A stretch of DNA of 64,000 nucleotides. Source: Tamlana sp. I1 (GTDB lineage Bacteria > Bacteroidota > Bacteroidia > Flavobacteriales > Flavobacteriaceae). The DNA lies in contig NZ_JACLAF010000018.1 in the NCBI RefSeq assembly GCF_015355625.1, forward strand, positions 1-64,000, given 5' to 3'. Shown one piece after another: positions 27,801-36,180 of the stretch (the stretch's first letter is position 1; every line of letters starts with the position of its first letter). Position numbers and translations under genes: made by a program. The notes beneath the pieces were generated by a model, which saw only the letters and a list, made by a program, of their open reading frames with translations, did not search any database and had not been told where the DNA came from.

Positions 27801-29371
27801 CGGTGAGTGAAAAATGTACTGCAGTAGTCGTTCCATCAAGTGTTTCAATAAATAATTGTCCGTCGAGTGCATTAGAAATTGGAGGGACTGTAGATTTAAA
27901 TGAAACGGTATTGCCAGCTAATGCTGATAACAAAAATGTAAGCTGGTCGTCTTCAAACCAAAGCGTGGCAACCGTAAATAGTAATGGTATTGTAACAGCG
28001 GTTTCCGATGGTACAGCAATTATTACAGTAACAACGGTTGAAGGTGGTTTAACAAACACATGTTCTATTACAGTAAACCCCGCACAAACTTGCGATAATG
28101 ACAGTTTAGTTAGTAATGGCGAGTTTAATTCTAACTTAACCGATTGGACGTTTTATACCGCTCCTGCAGCTTCTGCTAGTGCCGCTTCGGTTGCTGGCGC
28201 ATGGCTTTCAGGTGCTAATGCGGCTAAAGCAACCATTACCAATGGTGGTTCTAGCGATAATGATATTCAGTTATACACGAATTTAGGTGCGCTATCTAAT
28301 GGTGTCACTTACGAGGTGCTTTTTAAAGCTAAGGCATCGGCAAACAAAGCGATTCGAGTTGGCGTGCTTCTAAATGCAAGTCCGTGGTCTAATTTTTTAT
28401 CTCAAAACCTAACTGTTGGTACAAGTGTCCAAGATTATAGTTATGAGTTTACCATGAGTCAAAATAGCAGCAATGTGCGACTTGATTTCTTTATAGGAAA
28501 TAATAGTACAGATATTTGGATTGACGGGGTGATACTTCGGGAAAAATGTGACACATCAAATGCATCATGTTCTGCTACCGGAAGTATTTTATACGAACGT
28601 TATGAGGGTATCGCAGGTTCAAACTTATCCGAATTGAAAAATGCGAGCAGTTATCCATCAAACCCAACAATTACATCTAACCTTACATCATTTGATGCAC
28701 CTACCAATGTGGGAGATAATTACGGTATTAGAATTAGCGGTACCATTTGTGCTCCAGAAACAGGAGGTTATACCTTTTGGGTTGCTGGCGATGATAATGT
28801 CGAGTTGTCTTTAAGTACAGATGCGAACGCTGCAAATAAATCGGTGATTGCTAGTCATGCTAGTTGGACGAGTATCAAAGAATGGAATAAATTTACAACC
28901 CAAAAATCGGCTGTAATTAATCTTGTTGCCGGTAATACGTATTATATCGAGGCTTTAATGAAAGAAGCTGGAGGCGGTGATAATTTAAGTGTAGGATGGA
29001 GAAAGCCAAGTGATGGCTCTGGAGCCTCGCCTGCAGAGGTTATTCCAGGATCTGTACTTTCTCCGGCATCTGGTGGCGCTTCAGCGAAAGCATCAAACAC
29101 TAAGACCGTAGAAGAAAAAACAGGAACATTTAATGTGTATCCTAATCCACTTAGTTCACATAAGCAATTAAGCGTAAAAGTGCCTGTTAATGGCGAATTT
29201 ACCATACAGATTTATAGTGTTACAGGTGCTTTAGTTTATAAAAATAGGTTAAATGGTTCAACAGCAAATCCAACCCTGTTGAACATTAATAAAAATCTAC
29301 AACAAGGTATGTATATCATCCAATATCAATCTGGAGCTATACATGCAAGCAAAAGATTAATCGTTAAATAA
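24806..29371 (+). CDS. Third T9SS-secreted Asp-box propeller with CBM, Big2 and PA14 modules
   Basis: This 1521-aa secreted protein has a signal peptide ending SSHAQW and a propeller over about residues 21-750 (INPGAGGQVQDIVCDPN, ASDMEGIYESLDNGESWH, STNGGSSW). Then come Fn3 (about 755-845), a CBM4/9-like domain (about 850-1007), a Big2 Ig-like domain (about 1010-1095; WSSSNQSVATVNSNGIVTAV), a second CBM4/9-like domain (about 1096-1250), a PA14-type domain (about 1255-1420; GGYTFWVAGDDNVELSL) and a type A T9SS sorting domain (from about 1448; VYPNPLSSHKQLSVKVP). The shared propeller with different appendages suggests one catalytic activity aimed at different parts of a complex polysaccharide. 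It probably has its own transcription unit, between two terminators. Confidence 0.85.
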   Translation: MKKLTHLFSLLFLMTLSSHAQWQSINPGAGGQVQDIVCDPNIPNRVFLASDMEGIYESLDNGESWHEKGHLKQNRVYAVAVTPGNSNKMFVGTLYGLEVSSDGGNNFNLVGVSKKMSIGAIAVSPSNPNYVIAGVGWRDDGDFAGNFGMSKNGQIVTYRSTNGGSSWTQVNINGSSERNVYTIQFDKNNANIVYMGTSQGVFKSTNGGSSWFALGNNPGTNTGVALSPNGQTLYGTFNHDLYVTSTASINWQQKMSGLDGSANYWYPEVDPRSTGSSHKVTMAILGSRPGLYEGTFNWSGNNLSNYSWKKIWEGTSGYDTGWDQATPNPRVAHYTPTSWSRAIWSTTNQTIFQAEPNGSSGWGWNWNNKYSEPNYNFSVGGTPTYSSKGTASTYTYDIAIHENYALQSMADNGWVESWDGGESWSNIQMRWKGQQSDSQSCDIGFDNGKYIAITESAQGCYGGYCFGGGRLWMKILNTKSPSDEWIQVADSYKSSIVGFPNSGQYRDIAISPAKKDRLFAASNDHGVFLIDDIWAAANGGSVMQYIGMSGVRAKKIAPHPTNPDIVFMTSNTGGNQGVYKGVKSGSNWNWTKIYSGGGWDAEVNVWEHNGQVYVFYFGDNGGEFKGALSLNEGASWNTVMTSADAKALRTPSWYSAVSGDFRFSSKGGIAGYENNIVVNYYDHRQQQTYGVFKGTISGSNVTWEDWTGDVHFGGATSAVIAKGLDNKTYYYASTAGAGAIRREWNGGSTPPNPTAPVAPTNLSATSSGSSVINLTWNDNSNNESGFKIERKQGSGSFSQISTVNAGVTSYSDSGLTANTSYTYRVRAYNAVGNSSFTNNTSATTSGSSGCTNSNLVSNGEFASNLNNWTLYVNSNNNAVASAASVSGGGLSGTNSAKTTISNGGSSDSDIQFYASLPTLTNGVTYQVKFKAKATGSRSMRVGVLKSSSPWTNFLSQNVNLTNSVQDFTLEFTMTETSSASRIDFFVGNNTSDVWIDAVSVSEKCTAVVVPSSVSINNCPSSALEIGGTVDLNETVLPANADNKNVSWSSSNQSVATVNSNGIVTAVSDGTAIITVTTVEGGLTNTCSITVNPAQTCDNDSLVSNGEFNSNLTDWTFYTAPAASASAASVAGAWLSGANAAKATITNGGSSDNDIQLYTNLGALSNGVTYEVLFKAKASANKAIRVGVLLNASPWSNFLSQNLTVGTSVQDYSYEFTMSQNSSNVRLDFFIGNNSTDIWIDGVILREKCDTSNASCSATGSILYERYEGIAGSNLSELKNASSYPSNPTITSNLTSFDAPTNVGDNYGIRISGTICAPETGGYTFWVAGDDNVELSLSTDANAANKSVIASHASWTSIKEWNKFTTQKSAVINLVAGNTYYIEALMKEAGGGDNLSVGWRKPSDGSGASPAEVIPGSVLSPASGGASAKASNTKTVEEKTGTFNVYPNPLSSHKQLSVKVPVNGEFTIQIYSVTGALVYKNRLNGSTANPTLLNINKNLQQGMYIIQYQSGAIHASKRLIVK

Positions 29372-29400
29372 CAAGAAGTATATTTATTAATTTATAGTTT

Positions 29401-29446
29401 GAGAGCTATCATTTGGAAATTTCTAAATGGTAGCTTTCTTTTTTTT
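29401..29446 (+). terminator. Terminator after the third propeller gene
   Basis: GAGAGCTATCATTT pairs with AAATGGTAGCTTTC through two wobbles, with a 10-base loop, followed by an uninterrupted T-rich run. It lies 30 bases after the propeller stop codon. Confidence 0.8.
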
Positions 29447-29620
29447 GGTATACCTTCATTAAAAGTTTTATTGATGTCTTTAATGGATTGAATAAGCTTA
29501 TTAACTAATCGACTTTCCTAATGAACAAATAATCTAGTCTATTGTGTGTTTTTTGACTGTAATAACTTCTAATTTGAAAATAAAGAGTACGGTAGATGGT
29601 AATGGAAGTATTTTCAAACC

Positions 29621-32600
29621 ATGAAAAAACATTACTTTATATTTTACATGGCAGTTTTTGGTTTTGTAGTTTTTAGTCAGGGACAAACTCCAGAATCTAT
29701 AAAACAAAATACTTTAGATTATATTAAACGTGCTGCCGATGGCGATCATTTAGCACTTGAAGGAGGTCATTTAGCATTAGACGGGCATGTGATGCCTTAT
29801 CCTTTTTTTGAAAATCATGAGGTGCTTTATCTTTTTAGATTAAGTCGTTTACGACATCAAACCGTTTGGAAGGCCGATCATTTGTATTATAATGAAGGCT
29901 GGAATGCTGAAAATGCCACTAAAAAATCGATTCCGAAATCGGCTAAAAAAATATCTGTAAACGAATTAAATGGAGGCCGTTTAACCCATGAAACCTATTG
30001 GTTAAATCTTCCAAAACTCCCAAAAAGCAAAACAGGGCATGAGCGTTTTTTTTGCATTCAACCTATTGAAATGTCTTTGCCAGGCTGGCCAGAAACAACC
30101 ATTTATGTGAATGGAAAATCGAAGGCTGCATTAATGCGTCAACATTTTTATTGGTCTTTAGATCAGCTTTTAGATGAAACAAAATCGAACATGATTTGTT
30201 TGAAGTCTTTTGGTATTTACGACCAAGCTCGTGGCTACAAAGAGGTTAGTGTGGTAGAACGCGACCCTGAAATTGATGCCTTATATTGGTACATGCGTGT
30301 ACTTATTGAAGCCAAATCTATTTTGACTGAAAAGGATAAAGGTTATGCTGAAATTAAAGCTTTAAGCGATGATATCATGTCTACATTAGATTTAGATCTG
30401 GGTGAAACGACTTTGTTTAAAAAAGATTTAAAAGCGTTTTTACCTTCGGTGGAATCCCGTTTTAAAGCTATTGAAGATTTGTCTGATAGTACATTCACTT
30501 TAAAAATGCTAAATCATGGGCATTTAGATAGTGCATGGCGTTGGACCTTAGCAAATACCGATGAAAAAATAGAGCGTTTGGTCTTGAATAATTTATACCT
30601 CATGGATCGCTATCCGGAATATAAATATATTTTTACTACACCTTACCACTACGAGCGCTTACAAGAGCTTTTTCCAGAATTATTTAAACGTGTACAAGAA
30701 AAAATAAAAACCGGACAATGGATTGCCGATGGTAGTACTTATGTGGAAACGGATATGAATTTGCCTGGAGGCGAAAGTATTGTACGTCAATTTTTATATG
30801 GTTTAGAATATTATAGAAACACTTTAGGGGTAAGTAACAATAGTTTGTTTTTGCCAGATACTTTTGGGTATCCCAGATTTTTGCCGCAAATAGCACAAGG
30901 CTTTGGTTTAGACCATTTGGTAGCCATGCGTGTGAATACGCCAGAAATCGATAATCATATTATATACAAATGGAAAGGGATTGATGGCTCCCAAATTTTA
31001 GTGAATGGATTAAGTACTCCAGCTTGGGAATATCCTTTTGTAGATGCTGTGCACGGCTACAGCATTAAAAATCCAGAGCATTATACCACTTATAACGCCC
31101 CAGATCCTGGGCCAAGACGCCTTTTAGGAACTTACAATCAGTTTAAAGATAAAGCAGCAACTAACAACCAAATTATGCTAATTGGTTGGGGAGATGGCGG
31201 CGGTGGCGGTACCGAAGATCAATTGGAGTTGAAACGCAAAGGGAGCAGCCTGCCGTCTTTTCCAAAAGTAGAGTGGACAAATATGCACGATTATGTGACG
31301 CAGCAGAAAAAGAACATCGCTAAATTTGCAACCTTCGATCAGCGTATTCTTCCATCTCGTTTTGTTCAGCGTACCTTCATTTCTGCCAATGGTTTAAAAG
31401 CAGTAAACAGGGCTGCCGAACAAAGATTACGAGAAACCGAGGCGCTTTCGGTATACGCAACAGAATATGGTTATACTTACCCTAAAGCCGAATTAGAGCG
31501 TTTGTGGAAAACCGTTTTATTACATCATTTTCATGATATTATTACGGGAATGGCGGTTCCTGAGGTTATTTCTGAGGCTTATACCACGTTAAAAGAAGTA
31601 GAAGCTGAAACCCGAAAACTTCGTGATCAGGCCATAGATTTTTTACTTACAAAAGGCGCTGCCGGTAACGATGCACTTGTGTTATTTAATCCGTCTGGAG
31701 TAACCATGTCTGGCGTGGTTGCCATTCCAGATACTCAAGTAAAAAAGGGCATGCAGCTCGTTGATAGTCATGGCGCTGTAATCGAGCAAGTTTGGCATGA
31801 TAATCAGCTTCATGTTGATTTAAAAGCATTTGAACCAATGACTTTCAAAACGTTACATTGGAAACCCGAAGCAGCTTCAAAGACCGAATTAAAGACATTA
31901 AAAGCGACAAAAAATTCATTAGAAAATGACCTCGTAAAAGTCACTTTTAATGCCAAGGGAGAAATTTCGAGTTATTTCGATAAGGAAGAAAATAGAGAGT
32001 TGCTTCCAAAAAGTAAAACATGGAATAACTTTGTGGCGCTTACTGCTCAAGGCGATACCACTATTAAAGAACAGCCTTTTAATAACGATGCTGAGGTAAC
32101 GATAAACACCCCTAAGGCAGACGCTTTAAAAGCATCGTTAGAGATACATTTGGGGTATAAAGCTTCAACAATCTATCAAAAAGTATCCTTAACAAAAGGC
32201 AGTAAGCAATTAACTTTTGATACAAAAACAGCGTGGAAAGAACCCGAGCGTTTGGAGGTTGATTTTCCTTTAGATTTTGCGACCGATAAAGCAAATCATG
32301 GCATTCAATGGGGGTCGCAAGAAGTATCTCGAGCCATTTTTAAAGCTTCAGATTCATTGAAAATGCCATATTGTGTACATCAATGGGCCGATGTTTCCGA
32401 TAAAGATTACGGGGTTGCTGTATTTAATAATGTGCGTTATGGTTACGATTTAAAAAAAGGAGGCATTCGCGTCATTTTAACTTACGGACAACGAAAGCAA
32501 TCTTATGAAGAATTAGAAAAAGTAGATTATACTGTTAAAGGTGCAGGAGAAATTGGCGGTGATCATTTTAGTTACGCTATTTTTCCTCATAAAGGCACAC

Positions 32601-32959
32601 ATACCGAAGCCCAAGTGATTCAAAAAGCAAAAGCGTTTAATACACCGTTAATAGCTAGAAGTTTGTCTTCAAATAAAGGGGCTTCAAAACTAGAAGCCTT
32701 GATTTCTAATTTACCTGAAAATATAATATTTCAAACGATAAAACAAGCAGAAGACGGACAAGGCATCATTGTTCGATTATATGAAACGGAGCAAAAAGCG
32801 ACGGTAGCCAAATTGAAAGTGTCTGATGCTGTTAAAGCAGTATTTGAAACCAACCTAAATGAAGAAAACCAATCGGAAATCAACTTAAAAGCAGGTGCTT
32901 TTGAGCTGGCTTTTGGACCCTTCGAAATAAAAACATTACGATTATTACCTAAAAAATAA
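29621..32959 (+). CDS. GH38 alpha-mannosidase, exported
   Basis: This is a 1112-aa retaining alpha-mannosidase of family GH38 with a signal peptide (ending VVFSQGQTPE). The zinc-binding start of the catalytic domain, LNHGHLDSAWRW, is at about residue 297. The nucleophile Asp is in FLPDTFGYPRFLPQI (about 410-424), and LHHFHDIITGMA (about 635) supplies the third metal-region His and Asp. The C-terminal half is the usual beta-sandwich. The roughly 270-residue N-terminal extension is typical of longer exported members. Family members remove alpha-linked mannose from mannans and N-glycans, and zinc or a similar metal is needed. The sulfatase gene starts 22 bases after its stop, so the two are probably co-transcribed. 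This points to sulfated, mannose-containing glycan as substrate. Confidence 0.92.
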   Translation: MKKHYFIFYMAVFGFVVFSQGQTPESIKQNTLDYIKRAADGDHLALEGGHLALDGHVMPYPFFENHEVLYLFRLSRLRHQTVWKADHLYYNEGWNAENATKKSIPKSAKKISVNELNGGRLTHETYWLNLPKLPKSKTGHERFFCIQPIEMSLPGWPETTIYVNGKSKAALMRQHFYWSLDQLLDETKSNMICLKSFGIYDQARGYKEVSVVERDPEIDALYWYMRVLIEAKSILTEKDKGYAEIKALSDDIMSTLDLDLGETTLFKKDLKAFLPSVESRFKAIEDLSDSTFTLKMLNHGHLDSAWRWTLANTDEKIERLVLNNLYLMDRYPEYKYIFTTPYHYERLQELFPELFKRVQEKIKTGQWIADGSTYVETDMNLPGGESIVRQFLYGLEYYRNTLGVSNNSLFLPDTFGYPRFLPQIAQGFGLDHLVAMRVNTPEIDNHIIYKWKGIDGSQILVNGLSTPAWEYPFVDAVHGYSIKNPEHYTTYNAPDPGPRRLLGTYNQFKDKAATNNQIMLIGWGDGGGGGTEDQLELKRKGSSLPSFPKVEWTNMHDYVTQQKKNIAKFATFDQRILPSRFVQRTFISANGLKAVNRAAEQRLRETEALSVYATEYGYTYPKAELERLWKTVLLHHFHDIITGMAVPEVISEAYTTLKEVEAETRKLRDQAIDFLLTKGAAGNDALVLFNPSGVTMSGVVAIPDTQVKKGMQLVDSHGAVIEQVWHDNQLHVDLKAFEPMTFKTLHWKPEAASKTELKTLKATKNSLENDLVKVTFNAKGEISSYFDKEENRELLPKSKTWNNFVALTAQGDTTIKEQPFNNDAEVTINTPKADALKASLEIHLGYKASTIYQKVSLTKGSKQLTFDTKTAWKEPERLEVDFPLDFATDKANHGIQWGSQEVSRAIFKASDSLKMPYCVHQWADVSDKDYGVAVFNNVRYGYDLKKGGIRVILTYGQRKQSYEELEKVDYTVKGAGEIGGDHFSYAIFPHKGTHTEAQVIQKAKAFNTPLIARSLSSNKGASKLEALISNLPENIIFQTIKQAEDGQGIIVRLYETEQKATVAKLKVSDAVKAVFETNLNEENQSEINLKAGAFELAFGPFEIKTLRLLPKK

Positions 32960-32981
32960 ATGACCTAAATCAAATTAAAAA

Positions 32982-34598
32982 ATGAATTCAATTCTTAAAA
33001 CTTTCACGATTTTAATCACATCGGCAGTCGTTTTTTCTTGTAATGAGAAAAAAAAGGAAGCGGTTGCAGAGCATAAAGCACCAGAAAAACCTAATGTTAT
33101 TTTAATTCTAGCTGATGATATGGGCTATTCCGACCTGGGATGCTATGGTTCAGAAATAAAAACCCCAACTTTAGATAAACTTGCTTCTAGTGGGTTACGC
33201 ATGACTCAGTTTTACAATGCTTCCCGTTGTTGTCCAACAAGAGCATCTTTATTAACGGGTTTGTATCCGCACCAAGCCAATATGGGTTTTATGCAAGAAG
33301 ATTGTAATTTGCCAGGTTATGGAGGCCACCTCCCTGATAATGCCATAACTATTGCAGAGCTATTAAAAGAAAATGGTTATGCCACAGCTATGTCTGGAAA
33401 ATGGCATATTGGAAACGATAGAGCCTATTGGCCAACAAAAAAAGGGTTCGATAAATATTTTGGAACGCCACATCATGGCGGGGAGTATTTTAGTCCTTTT
33501 TTATCAGATCAGCCATTAGTTTTAGGGGACAGTATTATTACTCCAGAAGCGGATTTTTATTTTACAGAAGCTATCAACGAATACGGTGTGAAATTCGTAA
33601 AAGACATGCAAGCTGAAAAGAAACCTTTCTTTTTGTATTTGGCACATATAGCACCACATTTCCCTTTGCAGGCAAGAGCTGAAGATATTGCGAAATATCG
33701 TGGAAAATACATGCAGGGTTTTGTAGAAACAAGAAACAAAAGGTTTGAAAAACAAAAACAATTAGGCATTATTCCTGAGGACTATCCAATTTCGGATATT
33801 GATCCTAAAGTTCCAGATTGGGAGACCTTGTCGGAAGCCGAAAAAGATGATTACGATTTAAGAATGTCGGTTTATGCCGCCCAAATTGAATGTATGGATC
33901 GAGGTATAGCAGACCTGGTTAAAACGCTTAAGGAAACTGGTGTTTATGATAATACGATGATTGTTTTCTTGTCGGATAACGGCGGAACTCGTGAAGATTA
34001 TTCGAGTCCTGATTTTACGGCACCAATTGGTGAGCCTGGTTCTTTTGCTTGTTACAAATTACCTTGGGCAAATGTAAGTAACACCCCTTATCAAAAGTTT
34101 AAACATTGGGGGAATGAAGGTGGTATTAGAACGCCGCTTATTGTGCATTATCCTAGATTAATTAAAAAAGCACGTATTGATAACCAACCAGGGCATATTG
34201 TAGATATTATGACCACGATTGCCGATGTTACGGGGGCTAGGTATCCTAAAAACATGAACAACACTCAAATTCAACCTATGGAAGGTGAATCGCTTTTACC
34301 TATTTTTAAAAATGAAGAAAGAAAGGCGCATGAAGGGCTGTTTTGGGAACATGAAGGGAATAAAGCAGCACGTTTAGGAAACTGGAAATGGGTAAACGTT
34401 TACCCTGAAGGCGTAGACGAACTTTATAATTTAGCTAAAGATCCTGTTGAAAATGTTAATATTGCGGCCGAAAACCCAGAACGCCTTAGGATTATGAAAG
34501 ACGAATGGCAAAAATGGGCAGATCGTGTAGGGGTAATGCCTTGGGAAAAAGTTCTAGAAAGCAAACCCGATCAAGCACGATTGCAGATATTTTATTGA
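32982..34598 (+). CDS. S1-family sulfatase, lipoprotein
   Basis: This is a 538-aa type I sulfatase with a lipoprotein signal (ITSAVVFSC at about residue 20). LILADDMGYSDLGCYG supplies the two metal-binding Asp. The formylglycine site CCPTRASLLTG is at about residue 82 (C-x-P-T-R form, so it needs an FGE-type or anSME-type maturase encoded elsewhere). SGKWHIGND and LSDNGGT give the remaining active-site Lys/His and Asp/Asn. NWKWVNVYPEGVDELYNL is the usual C-terminal subdomain. The S1 subfamily, and so the sulfate position, cannot be told by eye. It lies 22 bases behind GH38 and probably unmasks sulfated mannosides or a similar sugar. Confidence 0.92.
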   Translation: MNSILKTFTILITSAVVFSCNEKKKEAVAEHKAPEKPNVILILADDMGYSDLGCYGSEIKTPTLDKLASSGLRMTQFYNASRCCPTRASLLTGLYPHQANMGFMQEDCNLPGYGGHLPDNAITIAELLKENGYATAMSGKWHIGNDRAYWPTKKGFDKYFGTPHHGGEYFSPFLSDQPLVLGDSIITPEADFYFTEAINEYGVKFVKDMQAEKKPFFLYLAHIAPHFPLQARAEDIAKYRGKYMQGFVETRNKRFEKQKQLGIIPEDYPISDIDPKVPDWETLSEAEKDDYDLRMSVYAAQIECMDRGIADLVKTLKETGVYDNTMIVFLSDNGGTREDYSSPDFTAPIGEPGSFACYKLPWANVSNTPYQKFKHWGNEGGIRTPLIVHYPRLIKKARIDNQPGHIVDIMTTIADVTGARYPKNMNNTQIQPMEGESLLPIFKNEERKAHEGLFWEHEGNKAARLGNWKWVNVYPEGVDELYNLAKDPVENVNIAAENPERLRIMKDEWQKWADRVGVMPWEKVLESKPDQARLQIFY

Positions 34599-34604
34599 TT
34601 TTAG

Positions 34605-34647
34605 AGTTGCAAAGTTAGAAAGTTGCAAAGTAACTAAGTTACAAAGT
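34605..34647 (+). repeat. Three short direct repeats after the sulfatase stop
   Basis: AGTTGCAAAGT occurs at 34605-34615 and 34621-34631, and AGTTACAAAGT at 34637-34647, a regular 16-base spacing. They lie in the 232-base convergent gap 34599-34830. Their role is unknown; a short tandem-repeat relic is the simplest view. Confidence 0.6.
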
Positions 34648-34651
34648 AGTA

Positions 34652-34699
34652 AAAGGCTCCTTAAAATGATGACGAATAGGTCTGATTTTAGGAGCCTTT
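34652..34699. terminator. Long hairpin between convergent sulfatase and porin genes
   Basis: AAAGGCTCCTTAAAAT pairs with ATTTTAGGAGCCTTT (one bulged T) around a loop of about 17 bases. The downstream T-tract is poor on both strands (TTTGTTGTTTA on plus; TTTTACTACTTT on minus). Its place between converging genes suggests a shared terminator. Confidence 0.5.
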
Positions 34700-34830
34700 G
34701 TTGTTTATAGTAGTTGTTGTATTATTAACGATTCTATATTGAAATTACTGTAAAAGGGTTGAATTAATCGAGGCTTAAATGTGTAGGTGTTGTCATATTG
34801 GTTCTTGTTGAAGTATTTTCAGAATGCTTA

Positions 34831-35976
34831 CTAAAATTGAATGTTGAAATCCAAGCGTACGCGGTTTCCAGTTTCTGTTATAGCGTCAAGCGGAACCAAT
34901 TGATCAACACCAAAGAATCTCATTTTAAGATTCATGTTTTTAGCAAGGGCATAGCCCATCATGAGTTCGAAACCTTTAAAGTTTGTTAACCGTCCGTCTG
35001 GAGATCCTTGCGAACTATAATCCCATCTAGCCCAGTCATTTTGTGCCATAAAATCGACCGCAGCATAGCGTTCTAGATAGGTATAAGTAAATAGGAATTT
35101 CCAATGACCTTTTTTCTTGAGTTCGCCAATACTAGCGGTAGTTACAATGCCTTTTTTCTGATTTTTAAATTTCTGAGGTATGGAATCGTTACTTTCTAAA
35201 TTGGTGATGTTTTGGTAGTAGTCAAAACCCACTTTAAGTTTCTGCTTTTTCAAAATTTCTACTTGTGCGCCAATATCTACAATCGCATAATTTAGTTTAA
35301 ACGTATCGTTTCCGTCTGGGATATTTGGGATGTCATTAAAATAATAAAACGCAGGAAATAGCTTAATTCTATTGTCTAAATGTGTTGTTACCAATTGGAA
35401 TCCTTCAAAATAGCTGTCGGCGGCTAAAGCTTTTTTATTGGTGGCTATAATAAAGTGTCCTGTGTTTATTTGTAGAGACTCTATAAGCTTGTTTTTAAAA
35501 GCAAATTTTCCTTTTAATGCCACACCTTCAGGAAATACATTATCACTCCAAAATAACTCATTTATTTTCTGGAAAGGGAATGTGTTTTTTCCCACCCAAG
35601 CAGAGAACCAATTAAAGCTAAAATTGGCATAAGCTTTTTCAAAACCAATAGGTAAAAGCCCGAATTCTTTATAGTTATCGCCTAATGTTAATTGCGGATC
35701 TTGTTGTTTTAAAGGATTTCCAGTTCGTATTCTAAGTCCGAATGTAAAGTTTTCATTATAATCATATCGAACACCAACACGTGCTCTGTAACGTAATCGC
35801 GTTCTGTCTTCCCGGTAAGTGCCATCAGATTTCCGTGAATCCCAATCCTGTTCAACCCTAAATCTAAAATCTCCCGAAAAGGAAAGCTTTTTGTTTTTTG
35901 TAGCTTCCTCTTGAGCTTGTGTGGTTAAACAAAACGTAAAAATAAAAAATAAAAATGCAGTTAACTTAGTAGGCAT
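34831..35976 (-). CDS. Outer-membrane porin-like beta-barrel
   Basis: This 381-aa protein has a signal peptide (FTFCLTTQAQEE) and alternating-residue beta strands to the end, finishing with an aromatic residue (VRLDFNIQF), as outer-membrane barrels do. FSGDFRFRVEQDWDSR, RTRLRYRARVGVRYDYN and FTFGLRIRTGNP resemble the putative-porin / alginate-export (AlgE-like) and OprO groups. A passive channel for oligosaccharides, sulfate or phosphate is likely. It sits downstream of the CRTAC1-like gene on the same strand, but a terminator-like nested hairpin lies between them, so it may have separate control. The exact family is uncertain. Confidence 0.7.
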   Translation of the reverse strand: MPTKLTAFLFFIFTFCLTTQAQEEATKNKKLSFSGDFRFRVEQDWDSRKSDGTYREDRTRLRYRARVGVRYDYNENFTFGLRIRTGNPLKQQDPQLTLGDNYKEFGLLPIGFEKAYANFSFNWFSAWVGKNTFPFQKINELFWSDNVFPEGVALKGKFAFKNKLIESLQINTGHFIIATNKKALAADSYFEGFQLVTTHLDNRIKLFPAFYYFNDIPNIPDGNDTFKLNYAIVDIGAQVEILKKQKLKVGFDYYQNITNLESNDSIPQKFKNQKKGIVTTASIGELKKKGHWKFLFTYTYLERYAAVDFMAQNDWARWDYSSQGSPDGRLTNFKGFELMMGYALAKNMNLKMRFFGVDQLVPLDAITETGNRVRLDFNIQF

Positions 35977-36005
35977 GGTGGCACTCAGGTGTAGGTTAGT
36001 AGTTG

Positions 36006-36129
36006 AAAAAGGCCGTCTGAAAAATCAGTTAAAATTGATTTGTCATGAGTTTATCGAAATCGATTAAACACTAGTTTAAAACATTATGACAAATTCTATA
36101 GGACATCACATGATACGTTTCAGACAGCC
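36006..36129 (-). terminator. Nested inverted-repeat structure ending in a U-tract
   Basis: Read on the minus strand, GGCTGTCTGAAA (36129-36118) pairs with TTTCAGACGGCC (36022-36011) in 11 of 12 positions and is followed by TTTTT. The roughly 95-base loop is itself folded: ATTTGTCAT (36094-36086) pairs with ATGACAAAT (36046-36038), and ATCATGTGAT is a small palindrome. It lies after the CRTAC1-like gene and before the porin start at 35976. It could be an elaborate terminator, or a structured RNA controlling the porin. Confidence 0.5.
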
Positions 36130-36180
36130 TTACGCCATTTTTTTTGACGTTAGTTTAGTTATAAAATACTTTATTAATTT

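Noticed and set aside
15713-29371. Propeller proteins as sialidases because of the Asp-boxes
   Set aside because: Asp-boxes occur in many propellers; the sialidase Arg triad and FRIP-type motif were not seen and the layout is closer to GH74/VPS10.
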